Part shown: positions 7,366 through 15,620 of the stretch, piece after piece
Position numbering within the stretch: the first letter of the stretch is position 1
Layout: every line of letters begins with the position of its first letter
Assembly: GCF_900104925.1 (NCBI RefSeq)
Contig: NZ_LT629735.1
Span: 2,574,291-2,638,290, forward strand
DNA: 64,000 nt
DNA from: Opitutus sp. GAS368
GTDB lineage: Bacteria; Verrucomicrobiota; Verrucomicrobiia; Opitutales; Opitutaceae
Direction of reading: 5' to 3'
Translations under genes and position numbers: made by a program
Notes under the pieces: model-generated
What the model was told of the DNA's origin: nothing
Database searches by the model: none
The model's input: only the letters and a program-made list of their open reading frames with translations

Positions 7366-9030
7366 TTATTTGCCGGCGGCCTTCATCATCGCATCGCGCC
7401 GGGCCTTGAACTCGTTGCCGGGTTTCCACTCCGGCCAGGTGTCGCCGTTGGCGATGCGCCAGCCGACCTGCAGCAGGAACAGGGTGTCCTGCGCCGCGCC
7501 CTCGAAGGTCCAGTCGGGCTGCACCTCGTCGGTGACCTTGTGGTAGCGGTTGGCGATGTAGTCCTGCACCTGCTTCTCGGCGAAGTCCGCCGGCATGCCG
7601 ATGTAGGTGCGGCCGTTCTTCGGGTAGTAGGAAGGCACGCCGACCTTCGCGAACTCGAAGTGGTCGCTGCGGTAATAGGAGCCGTTCTCGGGGTGGGCCT
7701 CGGGCTTCATCTCGCGGCCCTGGGCGGCGGCGACGGCGATGCCGATGTCGTCGATGGTCGAGGCGCCGAAGCCGACCGTGGCCATGTCGCTGGTCGGGCC
7801 GAACTGGTTGGCACCGTCCATGTTGATGTTCGCGAGCGTCCTGTTCAACGGATAGAGGGGATCCGACGCGTAGTAGCGCGAGCCGAGCAGGCCCTTCTCC
7901 TCGGCCGTGACGGAGAGGAACAGGATGCTGCGCTTCGGGCGCTGGTCGGGCGGCAACTGGCTGAAGGCGCGGGCGAGCTCGAGCAGCACGGCGCACCCCG
8001 CGGCGTTGTCGGCCGCGCCGTTGTAGATCTGGTCGCCCTTCAGCCGCGGGTCCCGGCCCAGATGGTCCCAGTGCGCGGTATAGATGAGGTATTCGTTGCG
8101 CAGCTTCGGGTCGGAGCCGGGCAGCAGCGCGACGACATTGCGCGAGGCGACGTTGCGCAGGACGTTGTCGACGGCGAACGACGCCTTGGCGCCGAGGGTC
8201 ACGGGGCGGAAATCACGGCTCACGGCGGCGGCCTTGAGCGTGTCATAGTTCTGGCCGGCGGCGGCGAAGACCTTGCGGGCCGTGTCGAGCGTCAGCCAGC
8301 CCTGCATGGCGACGTGGCTGGCGTTTTTATCCGGCGCGCTGATCTCGAAATTTTCCCGGGTGTTGCTGCCCACGAGCACGGCATACGGATAGCCGGCGGG
8401 GCCGGTTTCGTGGACGATGAGGCAGGCGGCCGCGCCCTTCGCGGCGGCAATCTCGTATTTGTAGGTCCAGCGGCCGTAGTAGGTCATGGCCTTGCCGCCG
8501 AAAACCTTCGGGTCGAGCTGGCCGGTGGCGGGGTCGATGACCGGCGGGTCGTTGATGAGCATGATGACCGTCTTGCCCTTCACGTCGACGCCCTTGTAGT
8601 CGTCCCAGCCGAACTCCGGCGCGACCACGCCGTAGCCGACGAACACGACGTCGGTGTCCTTCGCCTCCACGTGCGGCGTGATGCGGCTGGAGGGGCCGAT
8701 GAACTCATTGACGTGCTCCAGCGCGAGGGTGTGGCCGTCGATGTTGAACGACAGGGTGGGCGTCGAGGTGATGCCGACCAGCGGCACATTCTGAATGTAG
8801 GTGCCGTCGGGGTTGCCCGGCTGCAGGCCGAGCTTCTTGAACTCGCCGACCAGGTAGGCGACGGACTTCTCCTCACCCGGCGTGCCGGGGGCGCGGCCCT
8901 CGAACTCGTCCGACGAGAGGACCTTGGTGTGTGCGAGGATGTTCGCGGAGGAGATGGCGGGCGTCGGGTCTGCCGCCAGCGCGACCGCGGCGGCGCCGAA
9001 GAAGGAAACCAACAGCAGCTTGATTTTCAT
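7366..9030 (-). CDS. secreted M28-family zinc aminopeptidase
   Basis: The 554-residue protein has a clear Sec signal peptide ([19 protein letters not shown], cleavage after ALA). A PA-type insert domain and a C-terminal M28 peptidase domain follow (about residues 280-520). Zinc-ligand motifs are visible in order: [17 protein letters not shown], the catalytic pair in [17 protein letters not shown] and [10 protein letters not shown]. The start ATG 9028-9030 gives the signal peptide directly. It is expected in the periplasm, releasing N-terminal residues from peptides. This fits its place between peptide permeases and peptide-binding proteins, suggesting a peptide scavenging locus. The frame is open upstream only through repeat DNA. 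Confidence 0.92.
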   Translation of the reverse strand: MKIKLLLVSFFGAAAVALAADPTPAISSANILAHTKVLSSDEFEGRAPGTPGEEKSVAYLVGEFKKLGLQPGNPDGTYIQNVPLVGITSTPTLSFNIDGHTLALEHVNEFIGPSSRITPHVEAKDTDVVFVGYGVVAPEFGWDDYKGVDVKGKTVIMLINDPPVIDPATGQLDPKVFGGKAMTYYGRWTYKYEIAAAKGAAACLIVHETGPAGYPYAVLVGSNTRENFEISAPDKNASHVAMQGWLTLDTARKVFAAAGQNYDTLKAAAVSRDFRPVTLGAKASFAVDNVLRNVASRNVVALLPGSDPKLRNEYLIYTAHWDHLGRDPRLKGDQIYNGAADNAAGCAVLLELARAFSQLPPDQRPKRSILFLSVTAEEKGLLGSRYYASDPLYPLNRTLANINMDGANQFGPTSDMATVGFGASTIDDIGIAVAAAQGREMKPEAHPENGSYYRSDHFEFAKVGVPSYYPKNGRTYIGMPADFAEKQVQDYIANRYHKVTDEVQPDWTFEGAAQDTLFLLQVGWRIANGDTWPEWKPGNEFKARRDAMMKAAGK

Positions 9031-9047
9031 AGGGGACCTTTGAATGT

Positions 9048-9184
9048 GCCAGCCACGGGTCAGCTGGCAAGAGGGGAAACCCACAAGCCTGTGACCGGAT
9101 CCGGGCAGATGTAGGAGCTTGCTTGCAAGCGACCAAAACCTGCGTCGGCGGACCGCGCTGAATCGCTTGCAAGCAAGCTCCTGC
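9048..9184. repeat. hairpin and GTAG-led palindrome between peptidase and binding protein
   Basis: TGCCAGC/GCTGGCA forms a hairpin at about 9048-9069. The 22-bp arms 9111-9132 (GTAGGAGCTTGCTTGCAAGC onward) and 9163-9184 are inverted copies with one mismatch, and each arm is itself a GCTTGCAAGC palindrome. Confidence 0.7.
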
Positions 9185-9191
9185 AAGAAAA

Positions 9192-10760
9192 TCACTCGAC
9201 GGACAACCCGCCATAAAACCGCGTCCAGAGCCGGTCGGCCTGCCAGCCGTGCACGCGCGGCGCCACGAGGAAGTTCTGGGCGTTGAAATACAACGGGATG
9301 ACCGGCATCTCGTTGAGGAGGATCCGCTCCGCCCCTTGGTAGGCGGAAGGATCAGTCAGGCTCCGGGCGGTCGCCACCTGATGGTCGAACTCCGCGTTGC
9401 GCCAGTGCGGGTAGTTGAGCGGGTGGCCGCTGGTCAGCTGGGTGAACAGGTCCGAGGCGCCGTCGTAGTCCGGAATGGCCGTCATGAAGGCGATCGCGAA
9501 GTCGCCGCTCGCGAGCGATACGAGATGAGTGCGCGCCTCGCGCGAGGCGAGGGCGACCTCGATGCCCAGCTCGCGCCGCCACATTTGCTGGATGGCCTCG
9601 AGCTGCGCGGGGTTCACGGGCCAGGACGACAGCTCGAGCCGGGGGAATCCCTCGCCTCCGGGAAAGCCGGCCGCGGCCAGCAGGCTCCGCGCTTTGGCGG
9701 CGTCCTCCTTGATCTGCGCTGACGGGGCGTAGCCGCCGAGGCCGGCGGGCACGAAATTGAACGCGGGCTGGCCGCTGAGCAGCACCTTCTCCACGAGCGC
9801 CGTGCGGTCGAGGGCGAGCGCCAGCGCCTGGCGCACGCGGACGTCATTGAGCGGCGGGCGCGTCGTGTTCAGCACGAGATAACGCGTCTCGAACAGCGGC
9901 ACGCTGTGCAGGACGGGCGGCTCGGCGGTGCGGTAGCCCGCGAGCTTGGTGACCGGCACCGCCATCGTCACATCGAGCTGCCCGGCGCGGAAGGCGCGTT
10001 CCTCGCTGTCGCCGTTGTCGAACGCGAGGAACTCGATGCCCGCGAGCTGCGTGAGGTGGGAAGTCAGGTGGTGCGGGTTTTTCCGCACGACGATGCGCTG
10101 GTGGGGCCGCCATTCCGCGAGGAGGAACCGGCCGTTGCCGACATAATGCTCCGGGCGGGCCCAATCCGCGCCGAACTTTTCCACCGTGGCCGGGTGCACC
10201 GGGATCCACGGTCCACTTGCGGCAATCGCCAGGAAATCGGCCGTGGGCCGGGCCAGGGTGATGACCAGCGTGCGCGGGTCGGGGGCGGTCACCCCGACCG
10301 CGGCGAAATCGGTGACGGTGCCGCGCAGGAATGCCGCGGCATTCCTGATGGGAAAAAAGAGCGAGGCCTTGGGGACCGCCGTGGCCGGGGTAAGGGCGCG
10401 CTTGATGGACCACACAAAGTCCTGCGCGGTGACCACGTCGCCGTTCGACCAGAAGGAGCCGCCGCTGAGATGGAAAGTCCACGTCAGGCCGTCGGCCGAG
10501 GCTTCCCAATGCGAGGCCACAGCCGGCAGCGGCGTGCCGCCCACGGGACTGGGCGTGACGAGCCCCTCGCTCAGGGCGCGGATGACAAAGAACTCGTCGG
10601 GCAGCGTGGCGAGCTGCGGGTCGAGCGTGGCCGGCTCGTTGCGCTGGCTGACGCGCAGCACGCCGGTCGCGGGCGCGATCGCCTGCTTGGAACAACCGGA
10701 TTCAATGGCCGCAAAAAGGCACAAAAAAGCGCAAAAAAAACAATCCCCGAGAACTGTCAT
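9192..10760 (-). CDS. oppA: oligopeptide-binding lipoprotein, OppA/SBP family 5
   Basis: This periplasmic solute-binding protein has 522 residues, the normal size for OppA. It carries the N-terminal lobe signature [16 protein letters not shown], the GLTWTFHL and [18 protein letters not shown] motifs, and [18 protein letters not shown] in the central part. I chose ATG 10758-10760, giving a short hydrophobic segment [13 protein letters not shown] and a cysteine in ESGCSK that could be lipidated. The lipobox is poor. The entire signal region is encoded by dispersed repeat DNA: the hydrophobic stretch by a GGCACAAAAAAGCGC arm, and the start codon by the TGTCAT of a core repeat. It is paired with a second OppA-like gene just upstream (10871-12493). 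It presumably delivers peptides to the OppB/OppC pair. Confidence 0.88.
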   Translation of the reverse strand: MTVLGDCFFCAFLCLFAAIESGCSKQAIAPATGVLRVSQRNEPATLDPQLATLPDEFFVIRALSEGLVTPSPVGGTPLPAVASHWEASADGLTWTFHLSGGSFWSNGDVVTAQDFVWSIKRALTPATAVPKASLFFPIRNAAAFLRGTVTDFAAVGVTAPDPRTLVITLARPTADFLAIAASGPWIPVHPATVEKFGADWARPEHYVGNGRFLLAEWRPHQRIVVRKNPHHLTSHLTQLAGIEFLAFDNGDSEERAFRAGQLDVTMAVPVTKLAGYRTAEPPVLHSVPLFETRYLVLNTTRPPLNDVRVRQALALALDRTALVEKVLLSGQPAFNFVPAGLGGYAPSAQIKEDAAKARSLLAAAGFPGGEGFPRLELSSWPVNPAQLEAIQQMWRRELGIEVALASREARTHLVSLASGDFAIAFMTAIPDYDGASDLFTQLTSGHPLNYPHWRNAEFDHQVATARSLTDPSAYQGAERILLNEMPVIPLYFNAQNFLVAPRVHGWQADRLWTRFYGGLSVE

Positions 10761-10862
10761 TCTGAGCGCAGCGAAGTCTAGCCCAGCAGGGCTGGTTTGA
10801 CATCCAGAACGTTGAGCGCCGGCGGGCATGATGCTGGATCCTTCGCTGCGCTCAGGATGACA
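10705..10862. repeat. nested repeat upstream of oppA: GCACAAAAAAG arm and TGTCATTCTGAG core
   Basis: Positions 10705-10741 carry three spaced copies of a GCAAAAA/GCACAAA word. Positions 10755-10776 (TGTCATTCTGAGCGCAGCGA onward) and 10834-10862 are inverted core arms. The left part overlaps the oppA signal-peptide codons. Confidence 0.8.
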
Positions 10863-10870
10863 AACCAGGA

Positions 10871-12493
10871 TTACTTGCCGGCCTCCAGCCAGACATAGCG
10901 GAAATCGGAGTGGTCCGTCGGGGTGGGCTGCCAGCCCTTGACGGCCGGGGAGAGGAAATAGACGTGGGTGTTGAAGTAGATCGGAATGATGGGCGCGGCG
11001 TCGAGGACGAGGGCCTCGGCCTCCGCGAGGACCGCGGCGCGGGCCACCGGGTCGGCCATGGTGTTGGCGCGGTTGGAAAGGGCGTCATACGTCGGATCGG
11101 ACCAGCCGGTGTGGTTGTTGCCGGAGTCGCTGCGCCACAGGTCCAGGAAGGTCGTGGCGTCGAGGTAGTCGGCGGTCCAGCTGCCGAGGAGGACCTGATA
11201 GTCGCCATTGCGCCGGCTGGCGAAGACGCTCTTGTATTCCTGGTTCACGAGGCGCACGTCGATCCCGAGGTCGCGGTGCCACATCTGCTGGATGGCCTCG
11301 GCGACCAGGCGGAGAATCTCGGAGTTGTTGTAGAGAATCTCAATGGGCGGCAGGCCTACGCCGTTGGCGTGACCGGCCTCCGCCAGGAGCTGGCGGGCGG
11401 CGGCCGGATCATAGCGCTGGCCGGCGGGCGGCGTGTAACCCTTGAGCAGGGGGGGCACAAAGGTCGGCGCGGGCAGACGGCCACCCGGGAGGATTTTGTT
11501 CGCGATGGTGTCGCGGTCGACGGCCAGCGCGAGCGCGCGCCGCACGCGCGCATCGCCGAGGGGCGCCTTGCGGACGTTGAGGCGGAAGAAATAGGTCTCC
11601 ATGTTAAGGTCGATCCGGAGCGCGGGATTGTGGTCGCGCTGGGCGGGCTGGATCTTGGAGAGGGGGAGCGAATAGGTGGCGTGGAGCTGGCCGGAGCGGA
11701 AGGCGCGTTCCTCGGCGTCGATGCTGTCGGTGGGGTAGAAATGGATCGCGTTGAGGCGCACGCGGTCGCGGTCGTAGTAGGTCGGGGATTTCTCGACAAC
11801 CACGCGCTGCTGCGTGGTCCATTCCTTCAGCACGAAGGCGCCGCTCGACACGAGCTTGCCGGGCCGCGTCCAGGGGGTGCCCCGCCGGTAGGGATCGCCG
11901 ACGGCGGCGATGGCGCGGACGTTGACCGGACGCCAGCAGGAGTTGAGGAGGGCCTGGAGGAAATAGGGGGCCGGGTGCGTGAGCGTGACGACGAGCGTGT
12001 GGGGATCGCGCGCGACGGCGGCGACCGTCGAGAAGTCCGTCGTCTTTCCCTGGTGGAAAGCCTCGGCGCCGCGGATGAGGTAGAGGAAGTAGGCGTAGTC
12101 GGCCGCCAGGGTCGGGGTGAGGATGCGCTTCCACGATTCCACGCAGTCCTGGGCCGTGAGGGGCGAACCGTCGCTCCACTTCGCATCCACGCGGAGGTGG
12201 AAGGTGTAGGTCATCCCGTCGGGGGAGATATCCCAGCTCGCGGCCAGCGCGGGCACCGGGGCGAGCGTGCCGGGTTCAAAGCTCACCAGCGGGTCGAACA
12301 GCGCCTGGACCAGCTTGGCCTCGCCCAGGCCGGTGACCGTATGCGGGTCGAGATCAGAGGGCTCCGAGCCGACGCTGATATGGAAGATGCCCTCGCGGTT
12401 GCCGCGCTCGACGAGCGTCTCGCGCTTCGCGCAGCCGGTGATCAGAAGACAGAGGACAGAGAACAGAAGACAGATAAAAGCGGGACGACGCAT
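10871..12493 (-). CDS. oppA: second oligopeptide-binding lipoprotein, OppA/SBP family 5
   Basis: A 540-residue solute-binding lipoprotein with a full lipoprotein signal: MRRPAFICLLFSVLCLLITG followed by the lipidated Cys of LITGC. Family motifs are visible: GSEPSDLDPHTVTG, GMTYTFHLRVDAKWSDG, TAQDCVESWKRIL and VRRALALAVDRDTIANKI. It is adjacent to and co-oriented with the other OppA gene, so the transporter probably has two binding proteins of different peptide preference. The hydrophobic core FICLLFSVLCLLI is encoded by a CAGAAGACAGAGGACAGA tract (12440-12480), a dispersed repeat word also found in several intergenic gaps. Confidence 0.9.
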   Translation of the reverse strand: MRRPAFICLLFSVLCLLITGCAKRETLVERGNREGIFHISVGSEPSDLDPHTVTGLGEAKLVQALFDPLVSFEPGTLAPVPALAASWDISPDGMTYTFHLRVDAKWSDGSPLTAQDCVESWKRILTPTLAADYAYFLYLIRGAEAFHQGKTTDFSTVAAVARDPHTLVVTLTHPAPYFLQALLNSCWRPVNVRAIAAVGDPYRRGTPWTRPGKLVSSGAFVLKEWTTQQRVVVEKSPTYYDRDRVRLNAIHFYPTDSIDAEERAFRSGQLHATYSLPLSKIQPAQRDHNPALRIDLNMETYFFRLNVRKAPLGDARVRRALALAVDRDTIANKILPGGRLPAPTFVPPLLKGYTPPAGQRYDPAAARQLLAEAGHANGVGLPPIEILYNNSEILRLVAEAIQQMWHRDLGIDVRLVNQEYKSVFASRRNGDYQVLLGSWTADYLDATTFLDLWRSDSGNNHTGWSDPTYDALSNRANTMADPVARAAVLAEAEALVLDAAPIIPIYFNTHVYFLSPAVKGWQPTPTDHSDFRYVWLEAGK

Positions 12494-12509
12494 TGGTTGG
12501 GGGCGCGAG

Positions 12510-12998
12510 TTATGCCGGCAATTTCCCGATCAAGGCCACGGCGTGGGCGGCGATGGCCAGGCCGCGGCCGATGTCGTCGGCGCCCTCGTTGGTCGTAGCT
12601 TTCAGGCCGATGGCATCGACGGGCAGGCCGGTGGATCTCGCAAGGACCGCCTTCATCTCGGCGAGGCGCGGGGCGAGCTTCGGCTGCTCGGCGATCAGCG
12701 TGGCGTCGACATTGACCGGCGCCCAGCCGCGCTCGCGCAGGGCGGCAACGACACGCTGCAGCAGGATCTGCGAGTCGGCGTTTTTCCACCGCGGGTCGGT
12801 GTTCGGGAACTGGTGGCCGATGTCCGGCAGGCCGGCGGCGCCGAGCAGGGCGTCGCAGATGGCGTGGGTGAGGGCGTCGGCGTCGGAGTGGCCGTCGAGC
12901 CCGAAGGGCGCGTCAAATTTCACGCCGCCGAGTACGAGCGGCCGGCCCGCGGCCGTGCGATGGATGTCGTAGCCGTGGCCGATGCGCAGGGCGGTCAT
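12510..12998 (-). CDS. ispF: 2-C-methyl-D-erythritol 2,4-cyclodiphosphate synthase
   Basis: IspF catalyses the cyclisation step of the MEP isoprenoid pathway, as a zinc-dependent cytoplasmic trimer. The 162-residue product has the canonical start MTALRIGHGYDIHR (zinc ligands Asp11 and His13) and DGHSDADALTHAICDALLGA. The C-terminal ATTNEGADDIGRG matches the substrate-binding loop. ATG 12996-12998 overlaps the ispD stop by 4 bp (ATGA), indicating translational coupling. Neighbouring ispD and nearby ispE cover three MEP-pathway steps. Confidence 0.96.
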   Translation of the reverse strand: MTALRIGHGYDIHRTAAGRPLVLGGVKFDAPFGLDGHSDADALTHAICDALLGAAGLPDIGHQFPNTDPRWKNADSQILLQRVVAALRERGWAPVNVDATLIAEQPKLAPRLAEMKAVLARSTGLPVDAIGLKATTNEGADDIGRGLAIAAHAVALIGKLPA

Positions 12999-13693
12999 GG
13001 CAGGAACAGGTCCGCGGGATCGGCGCCGGCCAGCAGGAATTCGAGGTAGGCGAGGTCGGCCGGCGTGGTGAGCTTCGGATTCGGATGCGGATTTTCGAGG
13101 AGGGCGACGGGATGCTTGAGCAGCTCGACCGCCGCGGCGTCGTCGGTGATGGTGAGTTTCCGCTGGGCCACGGCGGCGTAGGCGCGGCAAATCAGTTTCC
13201 GGGCGAAGACCTGCGGGGTCTCCATCGCCCAAAGATGCTTCCGGTCGAGCGTGCGCAGCCGGCCCTCGCCGCGGTGCTCCTTGATGGTGTCGGTCACGCG
13301 GTGGGCGAGCACGACGGCGTCCTCGCGGCGGACGATCTTGTGGAGCGCGATCAGTTGCTCGACGCGGACGAGCGGCCGGGCGCAGTCGTGGATGAACACA
13401 TAGCCGACGTCGTCGGGCAGCTCGGCGAGCGCGGCCGCGACGGAATCCTGGCGTTCGTCGCCACCGGGCACGAAGAGGGTCGGGGTCGGCGCATAGGCGG
13501 ACAGTTCGACCATCTGTTGCTGGTCGCGGTAGGTGACGATGAACGTGTCGACCACGCCGCTGCGGTAGAAGGTGGCGGCGGTGTGGGCGAAGACCGGCTT
13601 GCCCCCGAGCGGCGCGAGGATCTTGTCCGGCACGGCGCCGTCCATGCGGCGGCTGCTGCCGGCGGCGAGAAGGATGGCGGCGGTGCGGCTCAT
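12995..13693 (-). CDS. ispD: 2-C-methyl-D-erythritol 4-phosphate cytidylyltransferase
   Basis: IspD transfers CMP to MEP. The 232-residue product has the nucleotide-binding start AAILLAAGSSRRM with the following DKILAPLGGKPV, IHDCARPLV (about residues 110-118) and the TIKEHRGEGRLRTLDR loop. Length matches the family. It overlaps ispF by 4 bp. Upstream, the gap to pyrF is filled by a GGCTGAA tract. Confidence 0.95.
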   Translation of the reverse strand: MSRTAAILLAAGSSRRMDGAVPDKILAPLGGKPVFAHTAATFYRSGVVDTFIVTYRDQQQMVELSAYAPTPTLFVPGGDERQDSVAAALAELPDDVGYVFIHDCARPLVRVEQLIALHKIVRREDAVVLAHRVTDTIKEHRGEGRLRTLDRKHLWAMETPQVFARKLICRAYAAVAQRKLTITDDAAAVELLKHPVALLENPHPNPKLTTPADLAYLEFLLAGADPADLFLP

Positions 13694-13698
13694 AGGGA

Positions 13699-13793
13699 GA
13701 AAGGGCTGAAGGGCTGAATGACTGAAGGGCTGAAAAAGAGAGAGGGCGAAATTTTTTGCGCAGCCTTTCAGCCTTTCAGTCCTTCAGCCTTTG
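13699..13793. repeat. inverted pair of GGCTGAA tracts
   Basis: Positions 13700-13736 hold four spaced copies of GGGCTGAA or GACTGAA. Positions 13761-13792 hold the inverted series (CAGCCTTTCAGCCTTTCAG onward). The right arm contains the pyrF stop codon and encodes its last eight or so residues. Confidence 0.75.
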
Positions 13794-14487
13794 ATGATGC
13801 GAGCTCCGCGAGGATCATCCGGGCGGCGGCCGCGGGATCGGCGGCCTGCAGGATGGGCCGGCCGACGACAATGTAGGTGGAGCCGGCGCGCGCGGCGTCG
13901 GCGGGCGTCATGACGCGCTTTTGGTCGTCGCTACCCGCTTCGCTCGCGAGGCGGATGCCCGGTGTGACGAGTTGCACCTCGGCGGGCAGCTTCGCGCGAA
14001 GCAACCGGACCTCAAGCGGCGAGCAGACGAGCCCGCGCAGGCCGGAATCGGCGGCGAGTTTCCCGAGGCGGGCGACCTGGTCGGCGGACTGGGCGGTGAC
14101 ACCGATCTCATTCAGCCCGGCGGAATCCATCGAGGTGAGCACGGTGACGCCAAGCAGGAGCAGGTTGGGATTGGTCTTCTGCTGGGCGGCCTTGGCGGCG
14201 CGCATCATCTCGCCGCCGCCGGCGGTGTGCAAGGTCAGCATCTGGATTGGAAGCGGGCCCAGCGACTCGACGGCCTTGGCCACGGTGTTGGGAATGTCGT
14301 GCAGTTTCAGGTCGAGGAAGATGTTGAAACCCAGGCCGGCGACCTCGCGCACATAGTCGGGGCCGTAGGCGGTGAACATCTGCAGGCCGATCTTCACCCA
14401 GCGGAGCTGGCCGCGCAACTGGCGGAGGATCGGCGCGGCGGCTTCGCGCGTGGGGACATCGAGGGCCAGGATCAGATCACAAGGCAT
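13768..14487 (-). CDS. pyrF: orotidine 5'-phosphate decarboxylase
   Basis: Final step of UMP synthesis; cytoplasmic TIM-barrel dimer. The 239-residue protein starts at ATG 14485-14487 (MPCDLILALDVPTREAA). It has the phosphate and catalytic motifs KIGLQMF, FLDLKLHDIPNTVAKAV (the D-K-x-x-D catalytic array, about residues 60-76), LVTPGIR and YIVVGRPI. The C-terminal tail SSKAEGLKG is encoded by the GGCTGAA dispersed repeat rather than by conserved pyrF sequence. It is divergent from ispE; the 110-bp promoter gap is an ACTAAT palindrome. Confidence 0.94.
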   Translation of the reverse strand: MPCDLILALDVPTREAAAPILRQLRGQLRWVKIGLQMFTAYGPDYVREVAGLGFNIFLDLKLHDIPNTVAKAVESLGPLPIQMLTLHTAGGGEMMRAAKAAQQKTNPNLLLLGVTVLTSMDSAGLNEIGVTAQSADQVARLGKLAADSGLRGLVCSPLEVRLLRAKLPAEVQLVTPGIRLASEAGSDDQKRVMTPADAARAGSTYIVVGRPILQAADPAAAARMILAELASSKAEGLKG

Positions 14488-14496
14488 GTTGGGAGG

Positions 14497-14590
14497 AACC
14501 ACTAATGGACACTAATGGGCACTAATCAAAGAGAGAAATCGCGCGGGGTTTGGGCTAGGATTGGGGCGCATTAGTGTGCATTAGTGGTTA
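14497..14590. repeat. ACTAAT triple-arm palindrome in the pyrF-ispE divergent gap
   Basis: The left arm 14497-14526 has three ACTAAT words spaced 10-11 bp. The right arm 14570-14590 has two inverted ATTAGTG words. The tip TTAGTGGTTAAAA stops eight bases before the ispE start. Any promoters for both genes must lie in or overlap it. Confidence 0.8.
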
Positions 14591-14597
14591 AAAATTC

Positions 14598-15494
14598 ATG
14601 GATGTCTCGGTTTTTAGTCCCGCGAAGCTGAATCTTTTCCTCGCCGTCACCGGGCGGCGGGCGGACGGGTTCCATGACCTGGTGTCGGTCGTGGCGCCGC
14701 TCAGCTTTGGCGACGAGCTGGTCGCCAAAGCCAGAGAACGGAGGACAGAGGACGGAGAACAGTTCCATCTGACTTGTGACGACCCGGCGGTGCCGGTGGA
14801 CGGGAGCAATCTGGTCCTGAAGGCTGCGCAGGCGTTTGTCGCGGCGACCGGCTGGCCGGGCGGGGCGGATTTCTCGCTGACCAAGCGGATTCCCCTGGGC
14901 GCCGGCCTTGGCGGCGGCAGCAGCAACGCCGTCGCGGCGCTGCGCGCGCTGAACCAATTGTCGGGCGGCGCGCTGGCCGGCGCCAAGCTCGTGGAGATCG
15001 CCGCAGCGCTCGGTTCGGATTGTCCGCTGTTCCTATATGACGCGCCGGTCGTCATGCGCGGCCGGGGCGAGCGCATCGCGACCCTGCCGGCGGCGGCCGG
15101 GGCGCGACTGCGCGGTCGTCGCGTGCTGTTGTTCAAGCCCTCGTTTGGCATCAGCACGCCGTGGGCCTACGACCGCATGGCCGCCGAGGCACCCGCGCAC
15201 TACCGGCCCGCCGCGGAGGCCGAGGCGGCGCTGGCGGCGTGGCTGGGCGGCAACGCCCCCGGGGAGGAACTTCTGGCCAACAACATGGAGGGCGTGGCCT
15301 TCGCGAAGTTCATCGCCCTGCCGTTGCTGCTGACGAAACTCACGCGTGACTTCGGCGTGGCGGTGCGCCTGAGCGGCAGCGGCAGCGCCTGCTTCGCCCT
15401 GCTGCGTGACGATTCGGCAACGGCCCCGCTGATCGCCGCGATCCGGGCGGCCTGGGGCCCGCGGTGTTTCGTGCAGGAGGCGCGGCTCGTTTAA
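14598..15494 (+). CDS. ispE: 4-diphosphocytidyl-2-C-methyl-D-erythritol kinase
   Basis: IspE is a GHMP kinase of the MEP pathway. The 298-residue product has the start SPAKLNLFLAVTGRRADGFH, the ATP loop PLGAGLGGGSSNAVAAL (about residues 98-114), GSDCPLFL and the C-terminal VRLSGSGSACFAL. Between SFGDEL and FHLTCDDPAVP it contains an in-frame stretch KARERRTEDGEQ encoded by an AGAGAACGGAGGACAGAGG tract (14732-14760). This is the dispersed repeat word used elsewhere in gaps, apparently inserted in a surface loop without breaking the frame. Confidence 0.95.
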   Translation: MDVSVFSPAKLNLFLAVTGRRADGFHDLVSVVAPLSFGDELVAKARERRTEDGEQFHLTCDDPAVPVDGSNLVLKAAQAFVAATGWPGGADFSLTKRIPLGAGLGGGSSNAVAALRALNQLSGGALAGAKLVEIAAALGSDCPLFLYDAPVVMRGRGERIATLPAAAGARLRGRRVLLFKPSFGISTPWAYDRMAAEAPAHYRPAAEAEAALAAWLGGNAPGEELLANNMEGVAFAKFIALPLLLTKLTRDFGVAVRLSGSGSACFALLRDDSATAPLIAAIRAAWGPRCFVQEARLV

Positions 15495-15620
15495 CCGGCA
15501 GCTACGGGATGGGCCCGGCCGGCCCCCGCGTTGTCGCAACTGCTATTCGTCTGGCGCCGGCCTAGTTCCGCATTGACCGCATGGCAGGGCGGTTGGTTAA
15601 TCTGCGCAGCCCTTCCGCCC

